Positions 42,549 through 51,217 of a DNA stretch of 64,000 nucleotides are shown in pieces (positions within the stretch are counted from its first letter, which is position 1; the number at the start of each line of letters is the position of its first letter). Source of the DNA: Lewinellaceae bacterium (GTDB lineage: Bacteria; Bacteroidota; Bacteroidia; Chitinophagales; Saprospiraceae); NCBI GenBank assembly GCA_020636105.1, contig JACJYL010000002.1, positions 1,454,001 to 1,518,000 on the forward strand, given 5' to 3'. A program made the position numbers and the translations under genes. The notes beneath the pieces were generated by a model. It searched no databases, was not told where the DNA came from, and saw only the letters and a list, made by a program, of their open reading frames with translations.

Positions 42549-43826
42549 ATGAATATTTATAAATACCCGGAAAGAAATGAATGGTCTGAATTGACACAAC
42601 GTCCCGCCATAGAAAAAATGGCCCTGGAAGATACTGTCAAAGATATTCTGAAAGAAGTAAGATCTTCAGGCGACGAGGCGCTGATCCGCTTTACCGAACA
42701 GTTCGACAAAGCAAAACCCGATCAAATTTTCGTTTCGGATAAGGAAATAAAGACGGTAGAAACCAAGGTTTCCGAAGTATTAAAAGCCGCGATCGATATG
42801 GCCCGGAGCAATATTGAAAAATTCCACGCCGTACAAAGGGAGGCCATCACCGTTGTAGAAACAACACCAGGTGTCCAATGTTGGCGCAAAAGCGTGGCCA
42901 TAGAAAAGGTGGGGCTTTATATTCCCGGCGGAACTGCTCCGCTATTTTCTACCATATTAATGCTCGCCATCCCCGCAAAACTGGCCGGATGCCGGGAAAT
43001 AGTTCTTTGCACTCCGCCGGACAAGTCAGGGAATATCCACCCGGCCATCCTCTATACGGCCAACATTGTCGGCATCACCAAAATATTTAAGGTCGGCGGA
43101 GCCCAGGCGATCGCAGCCATGGCTTACGGTACAGAAACCGTGCCCCGGGTAAACAAAATATTCGGACCAGGTAATCAATTTGTCACCAAAGCCAAAGAAA
43201 TCGTGCAGCAAAGTGGTGTGGCCATCGATATGCCCGCTGGCCCCAGTGAAGTCCTCGTTATTGCCGATGTAACCTGTAATCCAAAATTTGTCGCCGCCGA
43301 TCTGCTCTCCCAGTCGGAACACGGTACCGACAGCCAGGTGATTTTACTTTCGGACGACCTTACCGTTTTGGAGCAAACCATGGCCGAAGTAAAAAAGCAG
43401 CTGCAAAAATTGCCACGAAAAGCCATCGCCACCGAAGCCTTATTATATGGTAGGGCCATTTTATTAAATTCTATGGAAGACTGCATTGACTTTAGCAATC
43501 TTTACGCCCCGGAACACCTTATTATTGCAGCCGAAAAAGCAGATGCCTATACGGAGCAGGTCATTAACGCAGGTTCTGTTTTTTTGGGCAACTACAGTTG
43601 TGAAAGTGCCGGCGACTACGCCAGCGGCACCAACCATACCCTGCCGACCAACGGATTTGCCAAAAGTTACAGCGGGGTTTCCCTCGACAGTTTTGTCAAA
43701 AAGATCACGTTTCAAAAACTGAGTAAGGAAGGATTGGAAAATATCGGCCCGGCTATTGAAATCATGGCCGAGGCAGAAGCATTATTCGCCCACAAAAATG
43801 CGGTGAGCATCAGGTTGGAAAAATAA
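42549..43826 (+). CDS. hisD: Histidinol dehydrogenase
   Basis: A 425-residue enzyme from the ATG at 42549 (MNIYKYPERNEWSELTQRP); the frame is open upstream but overlaps hisG. It carries out the last two oxidations, L-histidinol to L-histidine, with NAD and zinc. Signature segments are GLYIPGGTAPLFSTILMLAIPAKLAGC, FKVGGAQAIAAMAYGTETVPRVNKIFGPGNQFVTKAKE, the zinc/catalytic region DLLSQSEHGTDSQVIL and SAGDYASGTNHTLPTNGFA. Ordinary length. Confidence 0.96.
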   Translation: MNIYKYPERNEWSELTQRPAIEKMALEDTVKDILKEVRSSGDEALIRFTEQFDKAKPDQIFVSDKEIKTVETKVSEVLKAAIDMARSNIEKFHAVQREAITVVETTPGVQCWRKSVAIEKVGLYIPGGTAPLFSTILMLAIPAKLAGCREIVLCTPPDKSGNIHPAILYTANIVGITKIFKVGGAQAIAAMAYGTETVPRVNKIFGPGNQFVTKAKEIVQQSGVAIDMPAGPSEVLVIADVTCNPKFVAADLLSQSEHGTDSQVILLSDDLTVLEQTMAEVKKQLQKLPRKAIATEALLYGRAILLNSMEDCIDFSNLYAPEHLIIAAEKADAYTEQVINAGSVFLGNYSCESAGDYASGTNHTLPTNGFAKSYSGVSLDSFVKKITFQKLSKEGLENIGPAIEIMAEAEALFAHKNAVSIRLEK

Positions 43827-43861
43827 CCCGGAATCATTCATAGCATTACAAAACCGTCGAT

Positions 43862-44896
43862 ATGTTTAATTTAAATAAAATTGTCAGACCAAACATTCTC
43901 TCCTTGAAGCCCTATTCCAGCGCAAGGGATGAATTCAACGGCAGCACAGGCATTTTCCTGGATGCCAATGAGAACCCCTTTGGCACGCTCAACCGTTATC
44001 CGGATCCGCATCAAAAGGCATTAAAGCAAAAACTGGCAGCCCTTAAAAATGTTGATCATGCCAATATTTTCGTTGGAAACGGAAGCGATGAAATCATCGA
44101 TCTGGCTTTCAGAATTTTTTGCGAGCCGGGAAAAGATGTGGCCATGACCTTCTCCCCTACTTACGGTATGTATGAAGTGTCGGCAGCCATTAATAATGTT
44201 GGGTTGATCAAATTGCCTTTGAGTACTGACTTTAGAATCGACAGGGCGGTAACGAGAAGACTCCTTGACCAGGAAGATCTAAAACTCATTTTTATTTGTT
44301 CCCCAAACAACCCCACCGGCAATACATTCGACCGGAAAGATATTGAAATGATCCTCACACATTTCAGCGGAATGGTCATCATCGACGAGGCCTATATTGA
44401 CTTTAGTCCGGAGGCTTCCTGCCTTAATCTGATCGGTAAATATCCGAACCTTATGGTGAGCCAGACGTTCAGTAAAGCATGGGGATTGGCGGCTGCCAGG
44501 GTGGGTGTCGCTTATGCCCATGAGGCGATCATTGAATTGTTCCGAAAAGTAAAGCCTCCCTACAATGTAAGTGGCTTAAATCAGCAGGCAGCCATAACAG
44601 CGCTGGAAAACCAGGCAGAATTTGAAAGGAACAAAGAAATAATTCTTAAAGAAAAAGCAAAGCTGTCGAAAGTCTTGTCCGGGATGGAAATGGTCAAAAA
44701 TATCTACCCGTCCGATGCCAACTTCATCCTCGTGGAGGTAGAAAATGCCGACAAAATTTATAAATCCCTGGTGGATCAACAAGTAATCACCCGCAACCGG
44801 AACAGCCAGGTAAAAAACTGTATCAGGATTTCTATCGGAACCCCTGAGGAGAATCTTCTTTTACTCAAAGCACTTAAAAACTTAAACCATGAATAA
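43862..44896 (+). CDS. hisC: Histidinol-phosphate aminotransferase
   Basis: A 344-residue fold-type I PLP enzyme converting imidazole-acetol phosphate to histidinol phosphate. The start region RPNILSLKPYSSARDEF and LDANENPFGTLNRYPDPHQ are family features. The PLP lysine lies in SQTFSKAWGLAAARVGVAYAH, the Asp in IIDEAYIDFSPE, and the distal Arg in NCIRISIGTPEEN. Its stop overlaps hisB by 8 nt, so translation is coupled. Confidence 0.96.
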   Translation: MFNLNKIVRPNILSLKPYSSARDEFNGSTGIFLDANENPFGTLNRYPDPHQKALKQKLAALKNVDHANIFVGNGSDEIIDLAFRIFCEPGKDVAMTFSPTYGMYEVSAAINNVGLIKLPLSTDFRIDRAVTRRLLDQEDLKLIFICSPNNPTGNTFDRKDIEMILTHFSGMVIIDEAYIDFSPEASCLNLIGKYPNLMVSQTFSKAWGLAAARVGVAYAHEAIIELFRKVKPPYNVSGLNQQAAITALENQAEFERNKEIILKEKAKLSKVLSGMEMVKNIYPSDANFILVEVENADKIYKSLVDQQVITRNRNSQVKNCIRISIGTPEENLLLLKALKNLNHE

Positions 44897-45983
44897 GAAA
44901 GTACTTTTCATAGACCGTGACGGCACCCTGATCATCGAACCGAAAACGGATTTCCAGGTGGACAGCCTGGAGAAGCTCGAATTTATCCCGGGCGTTTTTC
45001 AGTGGCTGGCCCGTATCTTTACCGAACTCGACTACGAGCTGGTCATGGTGACCAACCAGGACGGACTCGGGACCAAATCGTTTCCGGAAGACACTTTCTG
45101 GCCCGCCCACAACAAAATGATGCAGGCTTTTGAGAACGAAGGCATCGTTTTTGCCGATGTGCTCATCGACCGCACCTTTGCTGAAGAAAATGCTCCAACC
45201 CGAAAACCCGGGACCGGATTGCTCCAAAAATACATCCATGGCCCCTACGACCTGGAAAATTCCTTTGTCATTGGAGACAGAACGACAGATATTGAACTGG
45301 CCAAAAACCTCGGAAGCAAAGGCATCCTCATCCGAAACGAACCCTTTGCCGATGCGGCCCTGACCACCGTAAGCTGGGCAGATATTTACCAATTTCTCAA
45401 AAGGAAGCCAAGGCAGACAGTAGTGAGGAGAACCACCAAAGAAACGGACATATCCGTCGAACTAAACCTCGATGGCTCAGGTAAAAGCGACCTGGACACC
45501 GGGCTGGGATTTTTTGACCACATGCTCGAGCAAATTGCCAAACATGGCCAGATGGATCTATCCGTAAAAGTGAAAGGAGACCTGGAAATTGATGAGCACC
45601 ATACCATAGAAGACGTCGCCCTGACCCTTGGCGAGGCCTTTCTCAAAGCACTTGGCTCCAAAAAAGGGATCGAACGTTACGGCTTTTTGTTGCCCATGGA
45701 CGACTGCCTTGCGCAGGTAGCCATCGACTTCGGAGGAAGGCCCTGGCTGGTTTGGGAACCTGTGTTTAAACGGGAAAAGATCGGAGAAATGCCTACGGAA
45801 ATGTTCATGCATTTCTTTAAGTCTTTCAGTGATGCCGCCAAATGCAATTTGAATATCAAAGCCGAAGGCGACAATGAGCACCACAAAATTGAATCCATTT
45901 TCAAGGCTTTCGCCAAAGCCATAAAAATGGCCGTTCGGCAAACCGATAATTTTTCCATCCCCAGTACAAAAGGTAGTTTATGA
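44889..45983 (+). CDS. hisB: Bifunctional histidinol-phosphatase / IGP dehydratase
   Basis: A 364-residue fusion. Residues 1-165 are a HAD phosphatase (FIDRDGTLIIEP with D9 and D11, and the GDRTTDIELAKNLG motif) that removes phosphate from histidinol phosphate. Residues ~175-364 are imidazole-glycerol-phosphate dehydratase, with the two manganese-binding motifs DEHHTIEDVA and NEHHKIESIFKAFAKA. The two-domain form is the same as in enterobacteria. It overlaps hisC by 8 nt and hisH by 4 nt. Confidence 0.96.
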   Translation: MNKKVLFIDRDGTLIIEPKTDFQVDSLEKLEFIPGVFQWLARIFTELDYELVMVTNQDGLGTKSFPEDTFWPAHNKMMQAFENEGIVFADVLIDRTFAEENAPTRKPGTGLLQKYIHGPYDLENSFVIGDRTTDIELAKNLGSKGILIRNEPFADAALTTVSWADIYQFLKRKPRQTVVRRTTKETDISVELNLDGSGKSDLDTGLGFFDHMLEQIAKHGQMDLSVKVKGDLEIDEHHTIEDVALTLGEAFLKALGSKKGIERYGFLLPMDDCLAQVAIDFGGRPWLVWEPVFKREKIGEMPTEMFMHFFKSFSDAAKCNLNIKAEGDNEHHKIESIFKAFAKAIKMAVRQTDNFSIPSTKGSL

Positions 45984-46558
45984 TAGCGATCATTAAATAC
46001 AATGCCGGCAATATTTCCTCGGTGCAAAATGCCCTCAACCGGCTGGGATATGAAGGCATCCTTACAGATGATCCCAGGGAAATACTACAGGCGGAAAAAG
46101 TCATTTTCCCCGGGGTCGGAGAGGCCGGATCCACCATGAAATACCTTAGGGAAAAAGGCCTGGATAAAGTCATCCGCTCCATTGAACGGCCTATGTTGGG
46201 CATTTGCCTGGGATTGCAGTTGATGTGTTCCCACAGCGAGGAGGGCGATACAGAGTGTTTGGGTATTTTTGATGCCAGGGTGAAGAAATTTACGGCTGCT
46301 GAAAAAGTGCCCCACATGGGTTGGAATAATTTCACCAGTATGGAAGGTCCACTGTTTGAAGGAATATCAATGGAGCAGGACATGTATTACGTTCACAGTT
46401 ATTATGCAGAGGTCAGTGAAGAAACCATTGCCCGGTGTGATTACATCCTGCCTTTTAGCGCGGCTATGAACAAGGATAATTTTTACGCGACACAGTTCCA
46501 CCCGGAAAAATCAGCAGATGTGGGGGAACAATTGTTGAAAAACTTTCTATCATTATGA
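45980..46558 (+). CDS. hisH: Imidazole glycerol phosphate synthase, glutaminase subunit
   Basis: A 192-residue class I glutamine amidotransferase. The nucleophile Cys is C76 in GICLGLQLM, and the His/Glu of the triad are H174 and E176 in QFHPEKS. It supplies ammonia to HisF, forming IGP and AICAR. It overlaps hisB (4 nt) and hisA (4 nt), consistent with tight coupling. Confidence 0.96.
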   Translation: MIAIIKYNAGNISSVQNALNRLGYEGILTDDPREILQAEKVIFPGVGEAGSTMKYLREKGLDKVIRSIERPMLGICLGLQLMCSHSEEGDTECLGIFDARVKKFTAAEKVPHMGWNNFTSMEGPLFEGISMEQDMYYVHSYYAEVSEETIARCDYILPFSAAMNKDNFYATQFHPEKSADVGEQLLKNFLSL

Positions 46559-47268
46559 GAATCATACCCGCCATAGACCTTATCGATGGAAAATGCGTCA
46601 GGCTTTCCAAAGGAGATTACGGTACCAAAAAGGTTTATAATGAAAACCCTCTGGAAATAGCAAAAGCTTTTGAAGACCATGGCATTGAATACCTTCACCT
46701 GGTCGATCTGGACGGAGCAAAGTCCCAACACATCGTCAATCACAAAATACTGGAAGCCATTGCCCTGAAAACCAATCTTAAAATTGATTTTGGCGGTGGA
46801 CTTAAATCGGAAGAGGATCTAAGGATCGCCTTTGAGTGCGGTGCGGCTCAGGTCACCGGCGGGAGCATAGCGGCCAAAGACCCTGAATTGTTTTTACAAT
46901 GGCTCGATACCTACGGAAAGGAAAAGATCATTTTAGGAGCAGACAGCCACAACAGGAAGATCGCCACCCACGGCTGGTTGGAAAGTTCTGAACTAGACGT
47001 GGTGGCATTCATCAAAAATTACGAATCAAAAGGCATTGCTTATGTCATCTGTACCGATATTGCAAAAGACGGCATGCTCCAGGGCGCTTCCCATGAATTG
47101 TATTCGGAAATACTCGAAACAACAAAGGTCAAACTGATCGCAAGCGGGGGAGTCACGACTTTAGATGAACTTTATGAATTAAAGGAAGCAGGCTGCGAAG
47201 GAGCCATTATTGGCAAAGCCATTTACGAAGGCCATATTACCTTAAAAGAATTGTCGAAGTGGGTTTGA
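46555..47268 (+). CDS. hisA: ProFAR isomerase
   Basis: A 237-residue TIM barrel that isomerises ProFAR to PRFAR. The catalytic Asp near the N-terminus is in IIPAIDLIDGKCVRLSKGDYG; the second catalytic Asp is in VICTDIAKDGMLQGASHELY. Phosphate loops are DFGGGLKSEEDL and IASGGVTTLDEL. It overlaps hisH by 4 nt; a 46-nt spacer follows before hisF. Confidence 0.95.
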   Translation: MRIIPAIDLIDGKCVRLSKGDYGTKKVYNENPLEIAKAFEDHGIEYLHLVDLDGAKSQHIVNHKILEAIALKTNLKIDFGGGLKSEEDLRIAFECGAAQVTGGSIAAKDPELFLQWLDTYGKEKIILGADSHNRKIATHGWLESSELDVVAFIKNYESKGIAYVICTDIAKDGMLQGASHELYSEILETTKVKLIASGGVTTLDELYELKEAGCEGAIIGKAIYEGHITLKELSKWV

Positions 47269-47314
47269 TTTAATTACGAATGAGGAATTAGGGCAGTTAG
47301 AAAAATTAAATAAA

Positions 47315-48073
47315 ATGCTAAAAAGAAGAATCATTCCATGCCTGGATATCCGGGACGGCAGAACAGTAAAAGGCATCAACTTCATTGACATCAGGGATGC
47401 CGGAGACCCGGTTGAACTGGCTAAAAGTTATGTGGAGCAGGGCGCTGATGAACTGGTATTCCTCGACATTACCGCCACCGTGGAAAACAGGAAAACACTA
47501 ATCGAACTGGTCAAAAAAATAGCCCGGGAGATCAATATTCCTTTTACCGTAGGTGGCGGCATCAATTCCATTGAAGATGTTTCAAAGATTATCACCGCCG
47601 GAGCCGATAAGGTGAGCGTGAATTCAGCAGCCGTGAAGAACCCTCAGCTGGTGGCACAGATCGCCGCACAATTCGGCAGCCAGTGTGCAGTGGTCGCCGT
47701 TGACACCAAGTACGTAAACGGCGAGTGGATCGTCTATGTTCATGGCGGCAGAACCTCTACCCCTCTGAAGACCATGGATTGGGTCAGGCAGGTGGAAAAT
47801 CTGGGCGCCGGAGAGATTCTGCTCACTTCCATGAACAATGACGGTACCAAAGCGGGGTTTGCCATTGACATCACCCGTGAGGTGAGCCGGGCCGTCAACA
47901 TCCCGGTGATTGCCAGCGGAGGCGCCGGAAGCATGGTACATTTCAAGGAAGTCTTCGAGAAAACAGAGGCCAGCGGGGGGCTGGCGGCCAGTATTTTTCA
48001 TTTCGGGGAAATCCCTATCCCTGTACTCAAACAATATTTACAAAAAGAAAAAATTTCAGTCAGATGTATATAG
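47315..48073 (+). CDS. hisF: Imidazole glycerol phosphate synthase, cyclase subunit
   Basis: A 252-residue TIM barrel. Family motifs are RRIIPCLDIRDGRTVKGINFIDIRDAGDPVELA, FTVGGGINSIEDV, ADKVSVNSAAVKNP, LLTSMNNDGTKAGFAIDIT and VIASGGAGSMVHFKEVF, which include the catalytic aspartates. With HisH it makes IGP and AICAR. It overlaps hisIE by 10 nt. Confidence 0.96.
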   Translation: MLKRRIIPCLDIRDGRTVKGINFIDIRDAGDPVELAKSYVEQGADELVFLDITATVENRKTLIELVKKIAREINIPFTVGGGINSIEDVSKIITAGADKVSVNSAAVKNPQLVAQIAAQFGSQCAVVAVDTKYVNGEWIVYVHGGRTSTPLKTMDWVRQVENLGAGEILLTSMNNDGTKAGFAIDITREVSRAVNIPVIASGGAGSMVHFKEVFEKTEASGGLAASIFHFGEIPIPVLKQYLQKEKISVRCI

Positions 48074-48651
48074 ATTTCGATAAAGGAAACGGCCTGGTTC
48101 CGGCCATCATCCAGGATGATAAGACCTTGCAAGTACTCATGCTCGGGTACATGAACAGTGAAGCTTTCGAAAAAACCAAAACAGAAGGCAAAGTCACTTT
48201 TTTCAGCCGCACCAAAAACCGGCTCTGGACCAAAGGAGAATCTTCCGGAAATTTTTTATCGGTAAAAGATATAAGGGTGGATTGTGACAACGATACCATT
48301 TTGATCAAAGTCGATCCGGCCGGCCCCACCTGCCATACCGGCTCAACCTCCTGTTTCAAAGAAGAAACTTCAAAGGGTTTTTTGTACCAACTCGAACAAA
48401 CCATCCATGACCGGATAGACTATGGCGTGGAGGATTCCTATACGAACAAGCTCTTCAACCGGGGCATCAATAAGGTGGCCCAAAAAGTTGGAGAAGAAGC
48501 CGTTGAGCTGGTCATCGAAGCTAAAGATAATGACCCCGACCTGTTTAAAAACGAAGCCGCTGACCTGTTATACCATTTCCTGATCCTGCTTAAAGCGAAA
48601 GCATTCAAACTGTCTGATATCGAAACAGTGCTGTTGAACCGATCCAAATAA
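48064..48651 (+). CDS. hisIE: Bifunctional phosphoribosyl-AMP cyclohydrolase / PR-ATP pyrophosphatase
   Basis: A 195-residue fusion for steps 2 and 3 of the pathway. The HisI half (1-~105) has LMLGYMNSEAFEKTKTEGKVTFFSRTKNRLWTKGESSGN and the metal-binding VDCDNDTILIKVDPAGPTCHTGSTSCF. The HisE half has NRGINKVAQKVGEEAVELVIEAKDND and the NEAADLLYHFLILL helix. It is the last gene of the his operon; no clear terminator is seen before the kduI promoter. Confidence 0.95.
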   Translation: MYIDFDKGNGLVPAIIQDDKTLQVLMLGYMNSEAFEKTKTEGKVTFFSRTKNRLWTKGESSGNFLSVKDIRVDCDNDTILIKVDPAGPTCHTGSTSCFKEETSKGFLYQLEQTIHDRIDYGVEDSYTNKLFNRGINKVAQKVGEEAVELVIEAKDNDPDLFKNEAADLLYHFLILLKAKAFKLSDIETVLLNRSK

Positions 48652-48677
48652 AAAATTACAAAATATCCACCACAGCA

Positions 48678-48721
48678 TTGGAATTTATTTCAATTGTCCT
48701 ATATTTGTGTAATCGATTACA
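48678..48721 (+). promoter_or_regulatory. Uronate operon promoter and LacI-type operator
   Basis: A TTG at 48678-48680 and TATATTTG at 48700-48707 are 19 bp apart, the Bacteroidota promoter layout. Directly after the -7 box is the 14-bp perfect palindrome TGTAATCGATTACA (48708-48721), where a LacI-family repressor would block initiation. A 13/14 match (TGCAATCGATTACA) lies upstream of the LacI gene at 59921-59934. kduI starts 13 nt downstream. Confidence 0.75.
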
Positions 48722-48734
48722 TTGATTTAATATT

Positions 48735-49571
48735 ATGACTCATTCAGAATTTAGATACGCTTCCCATCCTGTTGATGCACGCAGTTATGGCACCGAAGAA
48801 TTAAGAGCTCATTTTTTAATTGAAAACCTCCTTACAGAGGATCAGGTACAGCTTACCTACTCCATGTACGACCGCTATATCGTCGGTGGGGCCATTCCAG
48901 TAAAAAAGGCGTTGAAACTGGAAACCATCCCTTATCTCAAAGCCGAAAACTTTCTGGAAAGAAGGGAGTTGGGCGTCATCAACGTCAGTGGAAAAGGAAC
49001 GGTTACAGTGGACGGAACCGTTTATGAATTGAGTAAGAAAGAAGCACTTTATGTTGGACAAGGGTGCAAAGAAGTGTTTTTTGCCGCAGCAGATGGGGAA
49101 CAGCCATTGTTTTACCTGAACTCCGCTCCCGCCCACCGAAAAAATCCTACCAAAAAAGTGGGTCGGGAAGATGCTGAAGTTATCCAGCTGGGGGATGAGA
49201 AATACGCCAACAAAAGAATTCTGAACAAGCTTCTCGTAAATGGCATCGTGGAAACCTGCCAGTTGCAAATGGGCATCACAGAATTGCTGCCCGGCAATGT
49301 TTGGAATACCATGCCGGTGCATAACCATACCAGACGTATGGAAGCTTATTTTTACTTTGATCTGGAAGAAGGCCAAACGATATGCCACCTGATGGGAGAA
49401 CCCCAGCATACCCGGCATATTTTCCTGCACAACAACCAGGCTATTCTGTCGCCGGAATGGTCCATTCACTCAGGATCAGGGACTTCAAATTACTCCTTTA
49501 TCTGGGGTATGGCCGGAGAGAATTTAGATTATGGCGACATGGACGTTTGCCCTCCTGCTGACATGAAATAA
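48735..49571 (+). CDS. kduI: 5-dehydro-4-deoxy-D-glucuronate isomerase
   Basis: A 278-residue double-stranded beta-helix enzyme that turns 5-keto-4-deoxyuronate, from pectin lyase products, into 2,5-diketo-3-deoxygluconate. All four zinc ligands are in place: H196, H198, E203 and H245 (MPVHNHTRRMEAYFYF, PEWSIHSGSGT). The next enzyme, KduD, is not in the window. It is the first gene of the uronate operon, directly after the promoter/operator. Confidence 0.96.
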   Translation: MTHSEFRYASHPVDARSYGTEELRAHFLIENLLTEDQVQLTYSMYDRYIVGGAIPVKKALKLETIPYLKAENFLERRELGVINVSGKGTVTVDGTVYELSKKEALYVGQGCKEVFFAAADGEQPLFYLNSAPAHRKNPTKKVGREDAEVIQLGDEKYANKRILNKLLVNGIVETCQLQMGITELLPGNVWNTMPVHNHTRRMEAYFYFDLEEGQTICHLMGEPQHTRHIFLHNNQAILSPEWSIHSGSGTSNYSFIWGMAGENLDYGDMDVCPPADMK

Positions 49572-49630
49572 TTAGCCAATACACCTTAATTTTTATTCTT
49601 TTCCTATTTTAACGGTAATTTTTACTGGAT

Positions 49631-51037
49631 ATGACAAACCAAGCCAACTACATACACGACAATTTTCTGTTGGAAAACAAATTCGCGGAAAGGCTCTATC
49701 ACGAGTATGCAGCCAAAATGCCGATCATTGATTACCACAATCATCTGCCCCCCGCAGAAATTGCCGGAAACAGAATCTTTGAGAACATCACCCAGGTATG
49801 GATTTATGGTGACCATTACAAATGGAGAGCCATGAGGGCTCTGGGTATCCAGGAAAAGTACATTACCGGGCCGGCCAGCGACGAGGAAAAATTCCGTATG
49901 TGGGCCAAAACCGTTCCGTACACCATGCGAAACCCTCTTTATCACTGGACCCACCTGGAGTTAAAAAGGTATTTTGACATCGACGTATTGCTCAACGAAG
50001 ACAATGCGGCCGAGGTTTACCGGGCTGCCAGCGACAAGCTAAACACTCCCGGCTATAGTTGCCAGAATTTGTTGACCAAAATGAATGCGAAGGTGGTATG
50101 TACCACTGAAGATCCACTGGACAACCTGGAGCACCATCAAAAACTGGCGAAAAGCGATTTCAAAACAAAGATCAGCACTGCCTTCCGGCCCGACAAAGCC
50201 ATCTTCATCCACGATATCGGTTTTAATAACTACGTTGATAACCTCGAAAAGGTTGTCGGTTTTAAGATACAAACCTATGATCATCTGCGGGATGCGCTCA
50301 AAAATCGCATTTCCTTTTTCCATGAGAACGGCTGCCGGATTTCAGACCATGGTCTGAACCACATTTTTTTTGAATCCTTTACAGATTCGGAAATAAAGGG
50401 CATTTTTCATAAAAAAAGAACACAACAGGAGGTCACCAAGGAGGAAGCGTCAAAATTCCAAAGTGCCGTTTTGCTGTTTTTTGCAGAATCCTACCATGAA
50501 CTGGGATGGGTGCAACAGTACCACCTGGGAGCATTGAGAAACAACAACAGCCGCATGCTCAGTTTATTGGGCCCCGATACCGGCTGGGACTCTATCGGCG
50601 ATTTCCAACAGGCAGAAAACCTGTCAAAATTCCTCAATGCCCTGGACAAAAAAGATAAGCTGGCCAAAACCATCCTGTACAACCTGAATCCTGCCGACAA
50701 TGAGGTCATCGCTTCCATGATCGGCAACTTCAATGACGGTTCCGTAAAGGGAAAAATTCAATTTGGTTCCGGATGGTGGTTCCTCGATCAGAAAGACGGT
50801 ATCATCAAACAACTGAATGCTCTGTCCAATATGGGTCTGATCAGCGTTTTTATTGGTATGCTCACCGATTCGCGGAGTTTTCTTTCCTTTCCAAGGCACG
50901 AGTATTTCAGGCGCGTATTGTGCAATTTATTCGGAACAGAGATCGAAAAAGGAGAATTGCCAAACGATATCGAATGGATCGGAAAACTGGTTTCGGATAT
51001 CAGTTATAATAATGCGAAGGAGTATTTTGGGTTTTGA
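49631..51037 (+). CDS. uxaC: Glucuronate/galacturonate isomerase
   Basis: A 468-residue amidohydrolase-superfamily isomerase converting D-galacturonate to D-tagaturonate (or D-glucuronate to fructuronate). Features are the metal-binding PIIDYHNHLPPAEIA near the N-terminus, NPLYHWTHLELKRYF, and the C-terminal GSGWWFLDQKDGI and MLTDSRSFLSFPRHEYFRR segments. Usual family length. It lies 59 nt after kduI. With UxaB and UxaA encoded downstream the galacturonate branch is complete. Confidence 0.96.
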   Translation: MTNQANYIHDNFLLENKFAERLYHEYAAKMPIIDYHNHLPPAEIAGNRIFENITQVWIYGDHYKWRAMRALGIQEKYITGPASDEEKFRMWAKTVPYTMRNPLYHWTHLELKRYFDIDVLLNEDNAAEVYRAASDKLNTPGYSCQNLLTKMNAKVVCTTEDPLDNLEHHQKLAKSDFKTKISTAFRPDKAIFIHDIGFNNYVDNLEKVVGFKIQTYDHLRDALKNRISFFHENGCRISDHGLNHIFFESFTDSEIKGIFHKKRTQQEVTKEEASKFQSAVLLFFAESYHELGWVQQYHLGALRNNNSRMLSLLGPDTGWDSIGDFQQAENLSKFLNALDKKDKLAKTILYNLNPADNEVIASMIGNFNDGSVKGKIQFGSGWWFLDQKDGIIKQLNALSNMGLISVFIGMLTDSRSFLSFPRHEYFRRVLCNLFGTEIEKGELPNDIEWIGKLVSDISYNNAKEYFGF

Positions 51038-51045
51038 GGGAAGTC

Positions 51046-51138
51046 CAATGATTCAATGATACGATGATTCAATGATTCAATGATACGATGATTCAATGAT
51101 TCAATGATTCAATGATTCAATGATACGATGATTCAATG
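51046..51138 (+). repeat. Octanucleotide tandem repeat in the uronate operon
   Basis: About a dozen octamers, mostly GATTCAAT with interspersed GATACGAT, run through this 93-bp stretch just after uxaC and before kdgK. There is no ORF. The 11-mer ATGATACGATG also occurs in the insertion of the disrupted tRNA (about 37849-37860). Confidence 0.85.
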
Positions 51139-51217
51139 TTTCATGGAGAGACTATTTTTAGAATTTTTACAGTAGATTTAGTTTCATAAAAAAACCAACA
51201 CTTTAAATAATTTACCA

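Noticed and set aside
48816..49469. 217-codon minus-strand ORF opposite kduI
   Set aside because: It is a shadow of kduI, which has all zinc ligands.
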